Shown piece after piece: positions 39,390 through 46,303 of a stretch of 64,000 bases of DNA. Made by a program: the position numbers and the translations under genes. Every line of letters begins with the position of its first letter. Position 1 is the first letter of the stretch. The notes below the pieces were generated by a model. The model saw only the letters and a list, made by a program, of their open reading frames with translations, searched no databases and was not told the origin of the DNA. Source of the DNA: Planctomycetota bacterium (lineage in GTDB: Bacteria; Planctomycetota; Planctomycetia; Planctomycetales; Planctomycetaceae); the NCBI GenBank assembly GCA_018242525.1, contig JAFEBS010000019.1, forward strand, positions 1 to 64,000. Reading direction: 5' to 3'.

Positions 39390-40009
39390 GGTGACACCTC
39401 GCCAAATTCCCGTTTCAGGCGTGTCAGACCGCGCAACCACAGTTTTTCCACGCTGTCGACACTGCGCCCCATCCGCTCGGCCACCTGAGGAAACGTCAGT
39501 CCTTCCAGATGCCGCATCACCAGGACTGCCTGGTAGTCTTCAGGCAGCCGGGCCATCGCTTCGGCGACCAGCAGCGTTTGTTCACCCCGCATGACCTGCT
39601 GGCTGGGGGAACTATGGGGATCGACCAGCATTTGACCCAGCGCACAGGTTGATTGATCCAGGTCCGCGGCCAGTTCGCGTTCCAGACGCAGGTCACGGGC
39701 CTGGGTTCCCAGATAGTGCCGGACGGTATTGGCCAGCGTGGCCGCCAGGATCGCCCGCAGCCATTGAGTAAACTGGCCGGACGCATTCCCCTGGAAATTC
39801 GGGAAATGGCGATGCGCTTCCAGAAATGTTTCCTGAACCACGTCGGAGGCGTCCACCTTCCCCTGCAGCCGCCGACCGATTTCAATCCGGGCCAGCAGTC
39901 GCAGATAGTTCTGGTATTGGCCCAGCAACTGACCCAGAGTCGACGGATTCCCCGCGCGTGCTTCTGCGATCAATTGCCCGACGTCAGTCGTCACGATGAG
40001 CCCCTTCAT
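39386..40009 (-). CDS. ECF-family RNA polymerase sigma factor
   Basis: 207 aa from ATG 40009. Region 2 is seen in [20 protein letters not shown] followed by [20 protein letters not shown]; region 4 in [19 protein letters not shown] and [20 protein letters not shown]. There is no anti-sigma gene; the partner is the coupled Ser/Thr kinase downstream, an arrangement known in planctomycetes. Control by phosphorylation instead of anti-sigma release is an inference from that context. The upstream region (40010-40255) is shared with the divergent gene for the Gly/His-rich secreted protein, a candidate regulon member. Confidence 0.92.
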   Translation of the reverse strand: MKGLIVTTDVGQLIAEARAGNPSTLGQLLGQYQNYLRLLARIEIGRRLQGKVDASDVVQETFLEAHRHFPNFQGNASGQFTQWLRAILAATLANTVRHYLGTQARDLRLERELAADLDQSTCALGQMLVDPHSSPSQQVMRGEQTLLVAEAMARLPEDYQAVLVMRHLEGLTFPQVAERMGRSVDSVEKLWLRGLTRLKREFGEVSP

Positions 40010-40255
40010 TTGGTGTCTACCCCAATAGTAACCCCAACCGGGCAGAAACCGCCGCATTCAAATCCCCGGGGAATGGGTTTCCGCCAAAACTGCCAAAACC
40101 AACTTCCAACGAAGAATCTACGGCAATCCGAAAAATTCGCGGCGGTAACAGATCCGGAAGTGTTACCGTTTAAGCAGGTAGATCCGCCATCAAGGCCGGT
40201 TGGACACGGTTTGGGTTCGTCGGCCAGCCCCGGTTATCACTTCAGGAGTCATCGT

Positions 40256-42052
40256 ATGCGTCTCACGATTCTGAGCATGGCTGCCATTGGCGCAGCCTTG
40301 TTCGTCACCCCCGGCTCGGCACAGGACAGCCAGGATGCTCCCGCCGATGCCAGCGCTGTTGTTTCGGCAGCAGCCAGTGCTGTTGTTTCAACGGATTTCA
40401 GTGCCGTCGCTGCATCGGAAGCCGTTTCCGCCATTGAAGTCGCGGCAGTCGACACGCCTCAGGAAGGCGATGGAAAAACCGAGGAAGCACGACCCGAAGG
40501 CCGACGACGCCCAGACGGTCCGCCGCAGGGAGGGCCACGAGAAGGCCGCCGCGATGAGGATTCACGCTCAGAGGAACCGCGCCGCGAACGCGGTGCCGGA
40601 CCTGGACGAGGTCCCGGCGGACCGCCTCAGCGACCCGGCCGCGAAGGCTTTGGCCGACGTCCGGAAGCAGGACCGGCCCATGGCGACGGGCGTGGTGGTG
40701 AACATGGTCCCCCCCAGGGAGGCGCCGAACACCGCGGCGATCGTTCGCCCGATCACGGGACTGACCGAGGCCGGGAAGGCCGACCAGTACCTCCGCACGC
40801 CAATTCGGATCACGGTCGTCCGGAACATGGTCCCGCTCAGGCTGGACCGGGTCCTCGCGACAATGCGGGCTCACCTGAACGCGGGGGCCGTGGTTTTGGT
40901 CCTCATGCTGCCGGAACCCAGCACCGTCCCCAGGCAGGCGGGTTCGGTCCGCCACGCGGTCGCTTCGAGGGACAGGGTCGTCACTTTGGTCCAGGCGGTG
41001 GACAGGGGCGAGCCCCCTTCGGACCATTCGCACGAAACTCTGAACACGCGGATCGTGGCCACTTCAAGCACTCGTTTGGTGGGCCACACGCACGAGGGAC
41101 ATTCCATAGCCATCGAGGTGGCTTCAGTCCTTCGTTCGGCGGGTTCCACCGCAGTCCTGGCGGGCACTTCGGGACCCATGGTGGACAAGGCCATGGTCAT
41201 CATTTCGGGCCATACGCACGCGGATCTTTCAATAGCCATCGTGGCGGGTTCGGTCCTTCGTTTGGTGGGTTCCACCGAGGTCATGGCATGCACTTCGGAT
41301 CCCGTGGTGGACAAGACCATGGTCGACATTTCGGGCCATACGCACGCGGTTCGTTCAATAGCCGTCGTGGCGGGTTCGGTCCTTCGTTTGGTGGATTCGA
41401 CCGAGGTCATGGCATGCACTTCAGATCCCGTGGTGGACAAGGCGATGGTCATCATTTCGGGCCATACGCACGCGGTTCGTTCAATAGCCATCGTGGCGGG
41501 TTCGGCCCGTCGTTCGGTGGATTCCACCGAGGTCATGGCATGCACTTCGGACCTCGCGGTGGACAAGACCATGGTCGACATTTCGGACCACTTGCTCGCC
41601 AACAGCATGGGGAACATCGCGGTCAGTTCGGCCCACCTCACGGTCCCAGCCGATCTCACGGCGGAAGCGGGATGCACGAAGGACACGAGAATGGCGGCCC
41701 GGAAGCACATCGCGGAGGTTTCGGACCACATGGTCCTCAAGAACGCGGTCGTGACGCCGGACCGCAAGGTCGCGGACCAAACGCAGACCATCGCGGCGAA
41801 TTCGGCCCGCCTGCTGGTGGACCACGCGGCTTTGTCGGCAGCGGCCGGGGACCCCGCAGTGAAAACGATCGAGGCCCGGGTTTCGGTCCCGGCAATCGCC
41901 AGCCCGAACACCGCCCTGGTGAAATGGGCTCCCCTCAGGATCATCCCGGCCGGGGACCCGGCAACTTTACGCCGCCAAATCGCGGTGAGGGTCGTGAACC
42001 AGGCCGCGATGGCAGACCAACCGACCGGCAAGAACGCAGTCGAGACGCCTGA
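40256..42052 (+). CDS. Secreted Gly/His/Arg-rich tandem-repeat protein
   Basis: 598 aa from ATG 40256, seven bases after AGGAG. A clean signal peptide (MRLTILSMAAIGAALFVTPG, cleavage after SAQ) supports this frame over two other long open frames that cross the same DNA. Residues 25-75 are Ala/Val/Ser-rich, 75-250 are Arg/Gly/Pro-rich, and about 270-450 consist of 42-residue repeats (core HFGPYARGSFNSHRGGFGPS, then FGGFHRGHGMHF). The rest is Gly/Pro/Arg-rich. It is very basic and His-rich, so metal binding or a structured surface coat is possible. No family was recognised. It is divergent from the ECF-kinase operon. Confidence 0.75.
   Translation: MRLTILSMAAIGAALFVTPGSAQDSQDAPADASAVVSAAASAVVSTDFSAVAASEAVSAIEVAAVDTPQEGDGKTEEARPEGRRRPDGPPQGGPREGRRDEDSRSEEPRRERGAGPGRGPGGPPQRPGREGFGRRPEAGPAHGDGRGGEHGPPQGGAEHRGDRSPDHGTDRGREGRPVPPHANSDHGRPEHGPAQAGPGPRDNAGSPERGGRGFGPHAAGTQHRPQAGGFGPPRGRFEGQGRHFGPGGGQGRAPFGPFARNSEHADRGHFKHSFGGPHARGTFHSHRGGFSPSFGGFHRSPGGHFGTHGGQGHGHHFGPYARGSFNSHRGGFGPSFGGFHRGHGMHFGSRGGQDHGRHFGPYARGSFNSRRGGFGPSFGGFDRGHGMHFRSRGGQGDGHHFGPYARGSFNSHRGGFGPSFGGFHRGHGMHFGPRGGQDHGRHFGPLARQQHGEHRGQFGPPHGPSRSHGGSGMHEGHENGGPEAHRGGFGPHGPQERGRDAGPQGRGPNADHRGEFGPPAGGPRGFVGSGRGPRSENDRGPGFGPGNRQPEHRPGEMGSPQDHPGRGPGNFTPPNRGEGREPGRDGRPTDRQERSRDA
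41075..41600 (+). repeat. 126-bp tandem repeats inside the Gly/His-rich gene
   Basis: Successive units begin at 41201, 41327, 41453 and 41579 (each at CATTTCGG), an exact 126-bp period, with a more diverged unit before 41201. Each encodes 42 residues. Units differ by scattered substitutions, so the array is not brand new. The period is a multiple of three, and copy-number changes would keep the frame. Confidence 0.9.
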
Positions 42053-42068
42053 CCGAACAGCCTTGATT

Positions 42069-42181
42069 TTAACAGGAGGGAACGGAGGGAACAGAGACAG
42101 GCAACCCCACAGGCACATCCAGCAGCTTCATGTAACACTTCCCCCTGAACTTCTCTGTTTCCTCCGTTCCCTTCTGTTCAA
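42069..42181. repeat. 113-bp palindromic element (AACAG...CTGTT family)
   Basis: Imperfect 30-bp inverted repeat. The left arm 42069-42097 contains AACAGGAGGGAACGGAGGGA. The right arm 42152-42181 is its near complement (CCTCCGTTCCCTTCTGTT core). About 54 bases separate the arms. It fills the gap between two convergent genes, so it may terminate both. Confidence 0.75.
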
Positions 42182-42194
42182 AGTATTCCCCCAA

Positions 42195-42635
42195 CTACAG
42201 GTCAATCCGCATCGCCAGTTCCCACCTGTGGAATCCGAGCTTTTCGTAAAACGGTACCACGTGCTCTTCACAGTCCAGAATCACCTTGTAACAACCGGAC
42301 TGTTTACAGACATCCAGCAGGTGCTGGACCAGAGCGGCCCCGACGCCATGGTGCTGGTACGCCACGTGGACGGCCACATCTTCAATATGCCCCACGATCC
42401 CGCCATTGTGGATAAACTTGGGCTCCATCAGCAGCGACGCTGTTCCGGCCACGCGATCATCCAGCAGCGCCACATACGTCTGCACCCGCGCCCGCATCCG
42501 GCGGCGAAAGACCTCCAGCGCCTGTTCGTCCGTCAACTCGGCCGGTTTCAGGGCACCCAGCGTGGTCAGAAAGCCACGACGCAAGTCAGTGGCATCCATC
42601 AAGCGAATGGTCAGCGGTAGCGGTTCTTGCGACAT
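42195..42635 (-). CDS. GNA1-like glucosamine-6-phosphate N-acetyltransferase
   Basis: 146 aa from ATG 42635; the frame extends to a GTG at 42677 without a ribosome-binding site. GNAT fold. The C-terminal half closely follows eukaryotic GNA1: GHIEDVAVHVAYQHHGVGAA (acetyl-CoA site), then GCYKVILDCEEHVVPFYEKL and GFHRWELAMRI. In eukaryotes this enzyme makes GlcNAc-6-phosphate for UDP-GlcNAc; most bacteria use the fused GlmU instead. The likely role here is amino-sugar activation for cell wall or glycans, or an alternative UDP-GlcNAc route. It stands alone, convergent with the Gly/His-rich protein gene. Confidence 0.85.
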   Translation of the reverse strand: MSQEPLPLTIRLMDATDLRRGFLTTLGALKPAELTDEQALEVFRRRMRARVQTYVALLDDRVAGTASLLMEPKFIHNGGIVGHIEDVAVHVAYQHHGVGAALVQHLLDVCKQSGCYKVILDCEEHVVPFYEKLGFHRWELAMRIDL

Positions 42636-42807
42636 GCGAATGAGTGTTTGATGTCGTTCGGGCTGAGTCAAGGTCACTTGGGCACCGAATCAAATTGGAG
42701 CAGCACCCCACCCGATCGCATCAACCCCAGTCCGCACACTTCCGCGAAACCACCCAATCGTTACAGTCCAGTCAGTCGGCAAACTCGCGGATCGGGACTG
42801 GAAAGCG

Positions 42808-42845
42808 AACAGCCTCCCTGAAGTTCTCACTCCAGGGAGGCTGTT
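42808..42845 (-). terminator. Hairpin downstream of the 58-aa acidic protein gene
   Basis: Perfect 13-bp stem (AACAGCCTCCCTG 42808-42820 with CAGGGAGGCTGTT 42833-42845) and a 12-base loop, located in the gap between two leftward genes. It is a plausible terminator for the gene at 42970 although the T-tract is poor. The rest of 42636-42969 holds nothing else recognisable. Confidence 0.55.
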
Positions 42846-42969
42846 CTATTAAAACGGCTCGGCTCGTCACCGTCCGTGGGAGGGTTTGTCCCATTTTTTT
42901 CCGACGTGAAGTCGGTCAGTTGCATCGAATTGTCAGTCAGTAACGACGGGGATCGAATACGACCTCGGA

Positions 42970-43146
42970 TCAGGCCGCTTCGCTCATCCCATCGTCTTCG
43001 TAGACCAAGTAGTAAATCTCGTTGGAGCATCCATCGAGCAGTGACTTGATCGTTTCACTGGATACTGACTCGCTGAGCAGTTCCAGGGCCGCACAAATGC
43101 GGTCAACTTCTTCCGAGCAGATTTCTTCGTACTCACCGTCCTGCAT
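42970..43146 (-). CDS. Small acidic protein of unknown function
   Basis: 58 aa. The ATG at 43146 is eight bases after GGAGG, which itself overlaps an alternative ATG at 43161 (63 aa); the later start is preferred. The sequence is strongly acidic (MQDGEYEEICSEEVDRICAA) with predicted helices (CAALELLSESVSSETIKSLL) and a C-terminal EIYYLVYEDDG. It has two or three cysteines and no TM. Similar short acidic proteins recur in planctomycetes, but I cannot name a family. Its good ribosome-binding site and downstream hairpin support a real gene. Confidence 0.65.
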   Translation of the reverse strand: MQDGEYEEICSEEVDRICAALELLSESVSSETIKSLLDGCSNEIYYLVYEDDGMSEAA

Positions 43147-43212
43147 GTCATCAGCCTCCATTGCTGAGCTTACTGGGATTGGTGGAAAAGCACCCGTTGG
43201 GGCCTTACCCGC

Positions 43213-43235
43213 AAAATGGGGTCTGACCCCATTTT
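43213..43235. repeat. Short perfect palindrome related to the large element
   Basis: AAAATGGGGTC-T-GACCCCATTTT, 11-bp arms around one base. Its GGGGTCTGACCC core equals the inner arm of the element at 48953-49060, so it may be a mini-derivative of that family. Confidence 0.6.
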
Positions 43236-43370
43236 ATAGGCAAAACCGGTCTCAACCCTTTGCACCGAAGTTATCGGCGTCCCCCAGCTACGGTGTGAAC
43301 AGAACTGTTGACCTGCGACTGACTTCGGCAGCCACGGCCGGTATAACAGGCATCCCCGGCAAAGCTTCCC

Positions 43371-43556
43371 TTACTTGCCACGCTTTTCCTTCTTGGTCCC
43401 GCGTTTACCGGATGCCGCAGCGCTGGCCCCCTTCTTCCCTTTCTTTCCAGTGGCCGCAGCCCCCTTTTTGGCGGGCTGCGCCTGCCCGGAAAAGATCTGG
43501 TCCCAGCCAGCGGAAAACTTTTCATTGGAGCCTGTGTGAACGGTGTAGCCTGTCAT
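43371..43556 (-). CDS. Small highly basic protein
   Basis: 61 aa. The N-terminal half is protein-like and apparently conserved (MTGYTVHTGSNEKFSAGWDQ then IFSG). The C-terminal half is Lys/Ala/Gly-rich and resembles nucleic-acid-binding tails (KKGKKGASAAASGKRGTKKE). An AAAGGA lies about 12 bases upstream. Short proteins with this YTVHTGS...FxxGWD head and a lysine-rich tail are, to my recollection, recurrent in planctomycetes, with no known function. A nucleoid-associated or RNA-binding role is an inference from charge alone. Confidence 0.65.
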   Translation of the reverse strand: MTGYTVHTGSNEKFSAGWDQIFSGQAQPAKKGAAATGKKGKKGASAAASGKRGTKKEKRGK

Positions 43557-43721
43557 TTGAGGTCATCCTTTGTCTGTTGCAAAGCGTGTTGACGTATCCG
43601 GCATGGAGAGCCTGTAATCTATCGTGCCAGAGATCGTCATTGCCAGAGCCAAAAACACAGAACGGAACCGTAGCGAACGTTTTCTGGATGGCTCGCCGCC
43701 GTCGATTCCCCTCCACGCGCG

Positions 43722-43818
43722 GCACGTGGTAAACGGGGGCTGACCCATTGAAGGGCAACAGATTGCCCCCTGAAAATCGCCTGCCCGCAGGGTATCCGCC
43801 CTTGCCACGGGCTGCGAG
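43722..43818. repeat. Degenerate copy of the large palindromic element
   Basis: GGCTGACCCATTGAAGGGCA at 43738-43757, CCCCTGAAAATCGCCTGCCC and CTTGCCACGGGCTGC at 43801-43815 align in order with the copy at 23492-23599. The arms no longer pair well. It lies in the roughly 400-bp region between the small basic protein gene and the AroDE-like gene; nothing else was recognised there. Confidence 0.6.
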
Positions 43819-43952
43819 CCCCTCTGCGGACCTCTCCGAATTGACGATGGCGAACGGGGCCGTGTGTGGCTTATGATCTTCGCGTCATTCCGGATTTCCC
43901 GCGCGAGATCCAGATCCCGGGCCAAACACATCGAATCCATCCAGGACAGATC

Positions 43953-45410
43953 ATGATCTGCATTTCCGTCACGCCGGAATCCCGGCAACTCGCCAAAGTG
44001 GACATTTACAACGCGGCGAATCAGTGCGATCTGGTCGAAGTCTGCCTGGACCGCCTCCACAAGGAACCGGATGTCAAGGAAATGATCTCTGGATCCAAAA
44101 AGCCAATTCTGGTGTCGTGCCGGCATCCCGAAGAAGGGGGCCACTTCGAGGGTACCGAAGACGAGCGAATGGCGCTGCTGCGGCAGGCGATCCTCGCCGA
44201 ACCCGCTTACATCGAACTGGACCCTGTCACGGCACAAAAGATCCCCCGCTTCGGCAAGACCCAGCGAGTGATCAGCTTTGCCAGCCAGACTCGCCCGCTG
44301 GGAAACATTGAAGAGGCGTTCGATGAAGCCGTCCGCTGCAAGGCAGACGTGATCAAATTCACCTGGCCGACGGAAACCTTGGAAACCGCCTGGCCGTTGC
44401 TGGCGGTCGTCAGCCAGAAGCGAGCGTTGCCCGTCGTCGGCCTGGCCCTGGGACGCAGCGGACTGACATTTTCGCTGCTGGGCCGCAAGTACGGTTCTCC
44501 CTGGATCTATGCCGCGCTCGAAAAGGGGATGGAAGCGTTCCCGGGTCAGCCCACCGTGGGGGAACTCGACAACATCTACCGCTGGCGGCAGGTGGATTCG
44601 AAGACGCGTTTTATCGGCATCGCAGGGGCCGGGGACGCGGAAGTCGCCACGTCGAAAATCCTGAACGCCGCCTTCGACTCACTGAGCATGAACACGCGCT
44701 GCCTGCCGCTGGACTTCAAGTCGCTCGACCAACTGCCGAAGATGCTCGACATCCTCAAGATTCCCGCCGTCATCGCCACCCCCTCCATGGGACGCCAACT
44801 GATGGGACTGTCCACCAAGGGGGATGAGATCTCGACCCAGGCCCGAATGTGCGATCTTGTGATCAAACAACCTGATGGCTGGCAGGCTCACAATCTGATC
44901 TGGAAGCCGGCTCTGCGTGCCCTGGAATCGGCCATCGGCCGCAAGTCTCCGGAAGACCGACCGCTGGATCGCAAGAACGTTTTGATCCTCGGTTCTGGCG
45001 GGCTGGCCATCTCGCTGGTCCATGGAATTAAGAAACGGAATGGTCTGGTCAGTATCGCGGCCGGCGATGAAGCCGAAGCTCAGAAGATCGCCAAGGGGGC
45101 CGACATTCGCTATGTTCCCGCCGCCAAGGTGTACGACACCCTCGTCGATGTCGTCGTCATCACGGTTCCCAACATGGACTACAGCAACAAGAAGTCGCCG
45201 ATCAATCCATCGGTTCTCCGCCAGGGAATGACCATGATGGATCTCAGCCAGCTTCCCGACGAATCGACGCTGGTGGAAGAAGCGAAACTGCGAGGTTGCA
45301 AAGTCGTGGAACCGTCTGAAGTCTTCGCCGATTACATCAGCGGTCTGTTCAAATCGCTCACCGGACAGGAACTTCCACCGGAAGCGTTCGCGGCGGGACT
45401 GATGGAATGA
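43953..45410 (+). CDS. AroD-AroE fusion-like protein with degenerate active sites
   Basis: 485 aa from ATG 43953. Residues 1-215 follow type I 3-dehydroquinate dehydratase (MICISVTPESRQL; VEVCLDRL; ADVIKFTWP with the Schiff-base Lys135 retained). Residues 220-485 follow shikimate dehydrogenase (GIAGAGDAEVATSKILNAAF; Rossmann motif NVLILGSGGLAISLV near 343). Key residues are missing. The dehydratase catalytic His, expected in SYH, is Ala110 (ISFASQ). The substrate Arg of EVRLD is Cys (EVCLD). The SDH catalytic Lys of NVTxPxK is absent (AVIATPSMGRQL), though an Asp-Gly motif (QPDGWQAHN) remains. It therefore probably does not act in chorismate synthesis. The stop overlaps the start of a PfkB kinase gene. 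Confidence 0.8.
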   Translation: MICISVTPESRQLAKVDIYNAANQCDLVEVCLDRLHKEPDVKEMISGSKKPILVSCRHPEEGGHFEGTEDERMALLRQAILAEPAYIELDPVTAQKIPRFGKTQRVISFASQTRPLGNIEEAFDEAVRCKADVIKFTWPTETLETAWPLLAVVSQKRALPVVGLALGRSGLTFSLLGRKYGSPWIYAALEKGMEAFPGQPTVGELDNIYRWRQVDSKTRFIGIAGAGDAEVATSKILNAAFDSLSMNTRCLPLDFKSLDQLPKMLDILKIPAVIATPSMGRQLMGLSTKGDEISTQARMCDLVIKQPDGWQAHNLIWKPALRALESAIGRKSPEDRPLDRKNVLILGSGGLAISLVHGIKKRNGLVSIAAGDEAEAQKIAKGADIRYVPAAKVYDTLVDVVVITVPNMDYSNKKSPINPSVLRQGMTMMDLSQLPDESTLVEEAKLRGCKVVEPSEVFADYISGLFKSLTGQELPPEAFAAGLME

Positions 45411-46300
45411 CCGACTTATTCCTGGGTTTGGGCGAACTTCTTTGGGATTGCTTTCCCGATCGGCGGATGCCGGGTGGAGCCCCGGCGAATGTCGCCTTTC
45501 ACGCTCAACAGTTGGGCCTCAATGCCGCCACCGTCACACGCGTCGGCTGCGATCAACTGGGGGACGAGATCTGCCGGTTCCTGCAATCACAGGGACTGTG
45601 TCTGGATCTCGTTCAGTGCGATCCGATTCATGGTACAGGGACGGTCACAGTCGATGCCGGCCCGACCGGTACAAACTATGTCTTCAAGCCGGATTCCGCC
45701 TGGGATTTCCTGGAGCCGACGTCGTCTCTGCTGGCCGCGATGCAGTCTGCCAGGGCCGTCTGCTTTGGCACGCTGGCACAACGGAACGCCGTCAGCCGCG
45801 AGACCATTCACGCCTGCCTGAACGCGTCGTCACCCGATTGCCTGATTGTTTATGACATCAACCTGCGTCCGCCGTTTTACGAGCGAGCCTGGATCGAACG
45901 ATCCCTGCACCAGGCACAGATCGTCAAGCTGAACGACGAAGAAGTGCGGATCCTCGCGGGCATGTTTGACATTGGCATCAGTGACAATCCCGGAGTCGCG
46001 AAGTGGCTGTTGACTCAGTTCGATCTGCAACTGGTTTGCGTGACACGCGGGGGGGCCGGGTGCCTGCTGGTCAGCCCGGACGAGACGATCGACGTCCCGG
46101 GAGTGCCCGTGCATGTGGTTGACACCGTCGGTGCCGGCGATTCATTCACAGCCGCTCTGATTCAGACGCGACTGGCCGGTTGGCCCCTGCGACGATCCGC
46201 CGAATTCGCGAACCGGGTCGGGGCACTGGTGGCGAGTCGTCCGGGAGCAATGCCCGTTCTGCAACAGGAACTGGCCGAACTGCGTGCCGAGTTTGCCTGA
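45407..46300 (+). CDS. PfkB-family carbohydrate kinase (fructokinase-like)
   Basis: 297 aa; its ATG overlaps the preceding stop (ATGA), implying translational coupling with the AroDE-like protein. PfkB motifs are the N-terminal GELLWDCFPDRRMPGGAPAN (substrate-binding GG) and the C-terminal VDTVGAGDSFTAALI with the catalytic Asp and anion hole. YDINLRPPFY is typical of fructokinase-like members. It phosphorylates a sugar hydroxyl with ATP; fructose is the likeliest substrate but not proven. It is convergent, with a 3-base gap, with the DUF1501 gene. Confidence 0.92.
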   Translation: MTDLFLGLGELLWDCFPDRRMPGGAPANVAFHAQQLGLNAATVTRVGCDQLGDEICRFLQSQGLCLDLVQCDPIHGTGTVTVDAGPTGTNYVFKPDSAWDFLEPTSSLLAAMQSARAVCFGTLAQRNAVSRETIHACLNASSPDCLIVYDINLRPPFYERAWIERSLHQAQIVKLNDEEVRILAGMFDIGISDNPGVAKWLLTQFDLQLVCVTRGGAGCLLVSPDETIDVPGVPVHVVDTVGAGDSFTAALIQTRLAGWPLRRSAEFANRVGALVASRPGAMPVLQQELAELRAEFA

Positions 46301-46303
46301 CGC

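Noticed and set aside
41075..41600. Regular repeats considered as a CRISPR array
   Set aside because: The period is 126 bp with no distinct spacers, the units are coding and there are no cas genes.
40287..42620. 777-residue open frame over the Gly/His-rich gene, plus a 415-residue antisense frame at 40871-42118
   Set aside because: Neither has a signal peptide or a proper start. They arise because the 126-bp repeat array and biased composition leave all frames open. The frame starting at 40256 has a Shine-Dalgarno and a clear signal peptide.
43022..43732. 236-residue plus-strand frame crossing the two small protein genes
   Set aside because: It runs antisense through both small genes and across repeat DNA with no recognisable domain or start signal.
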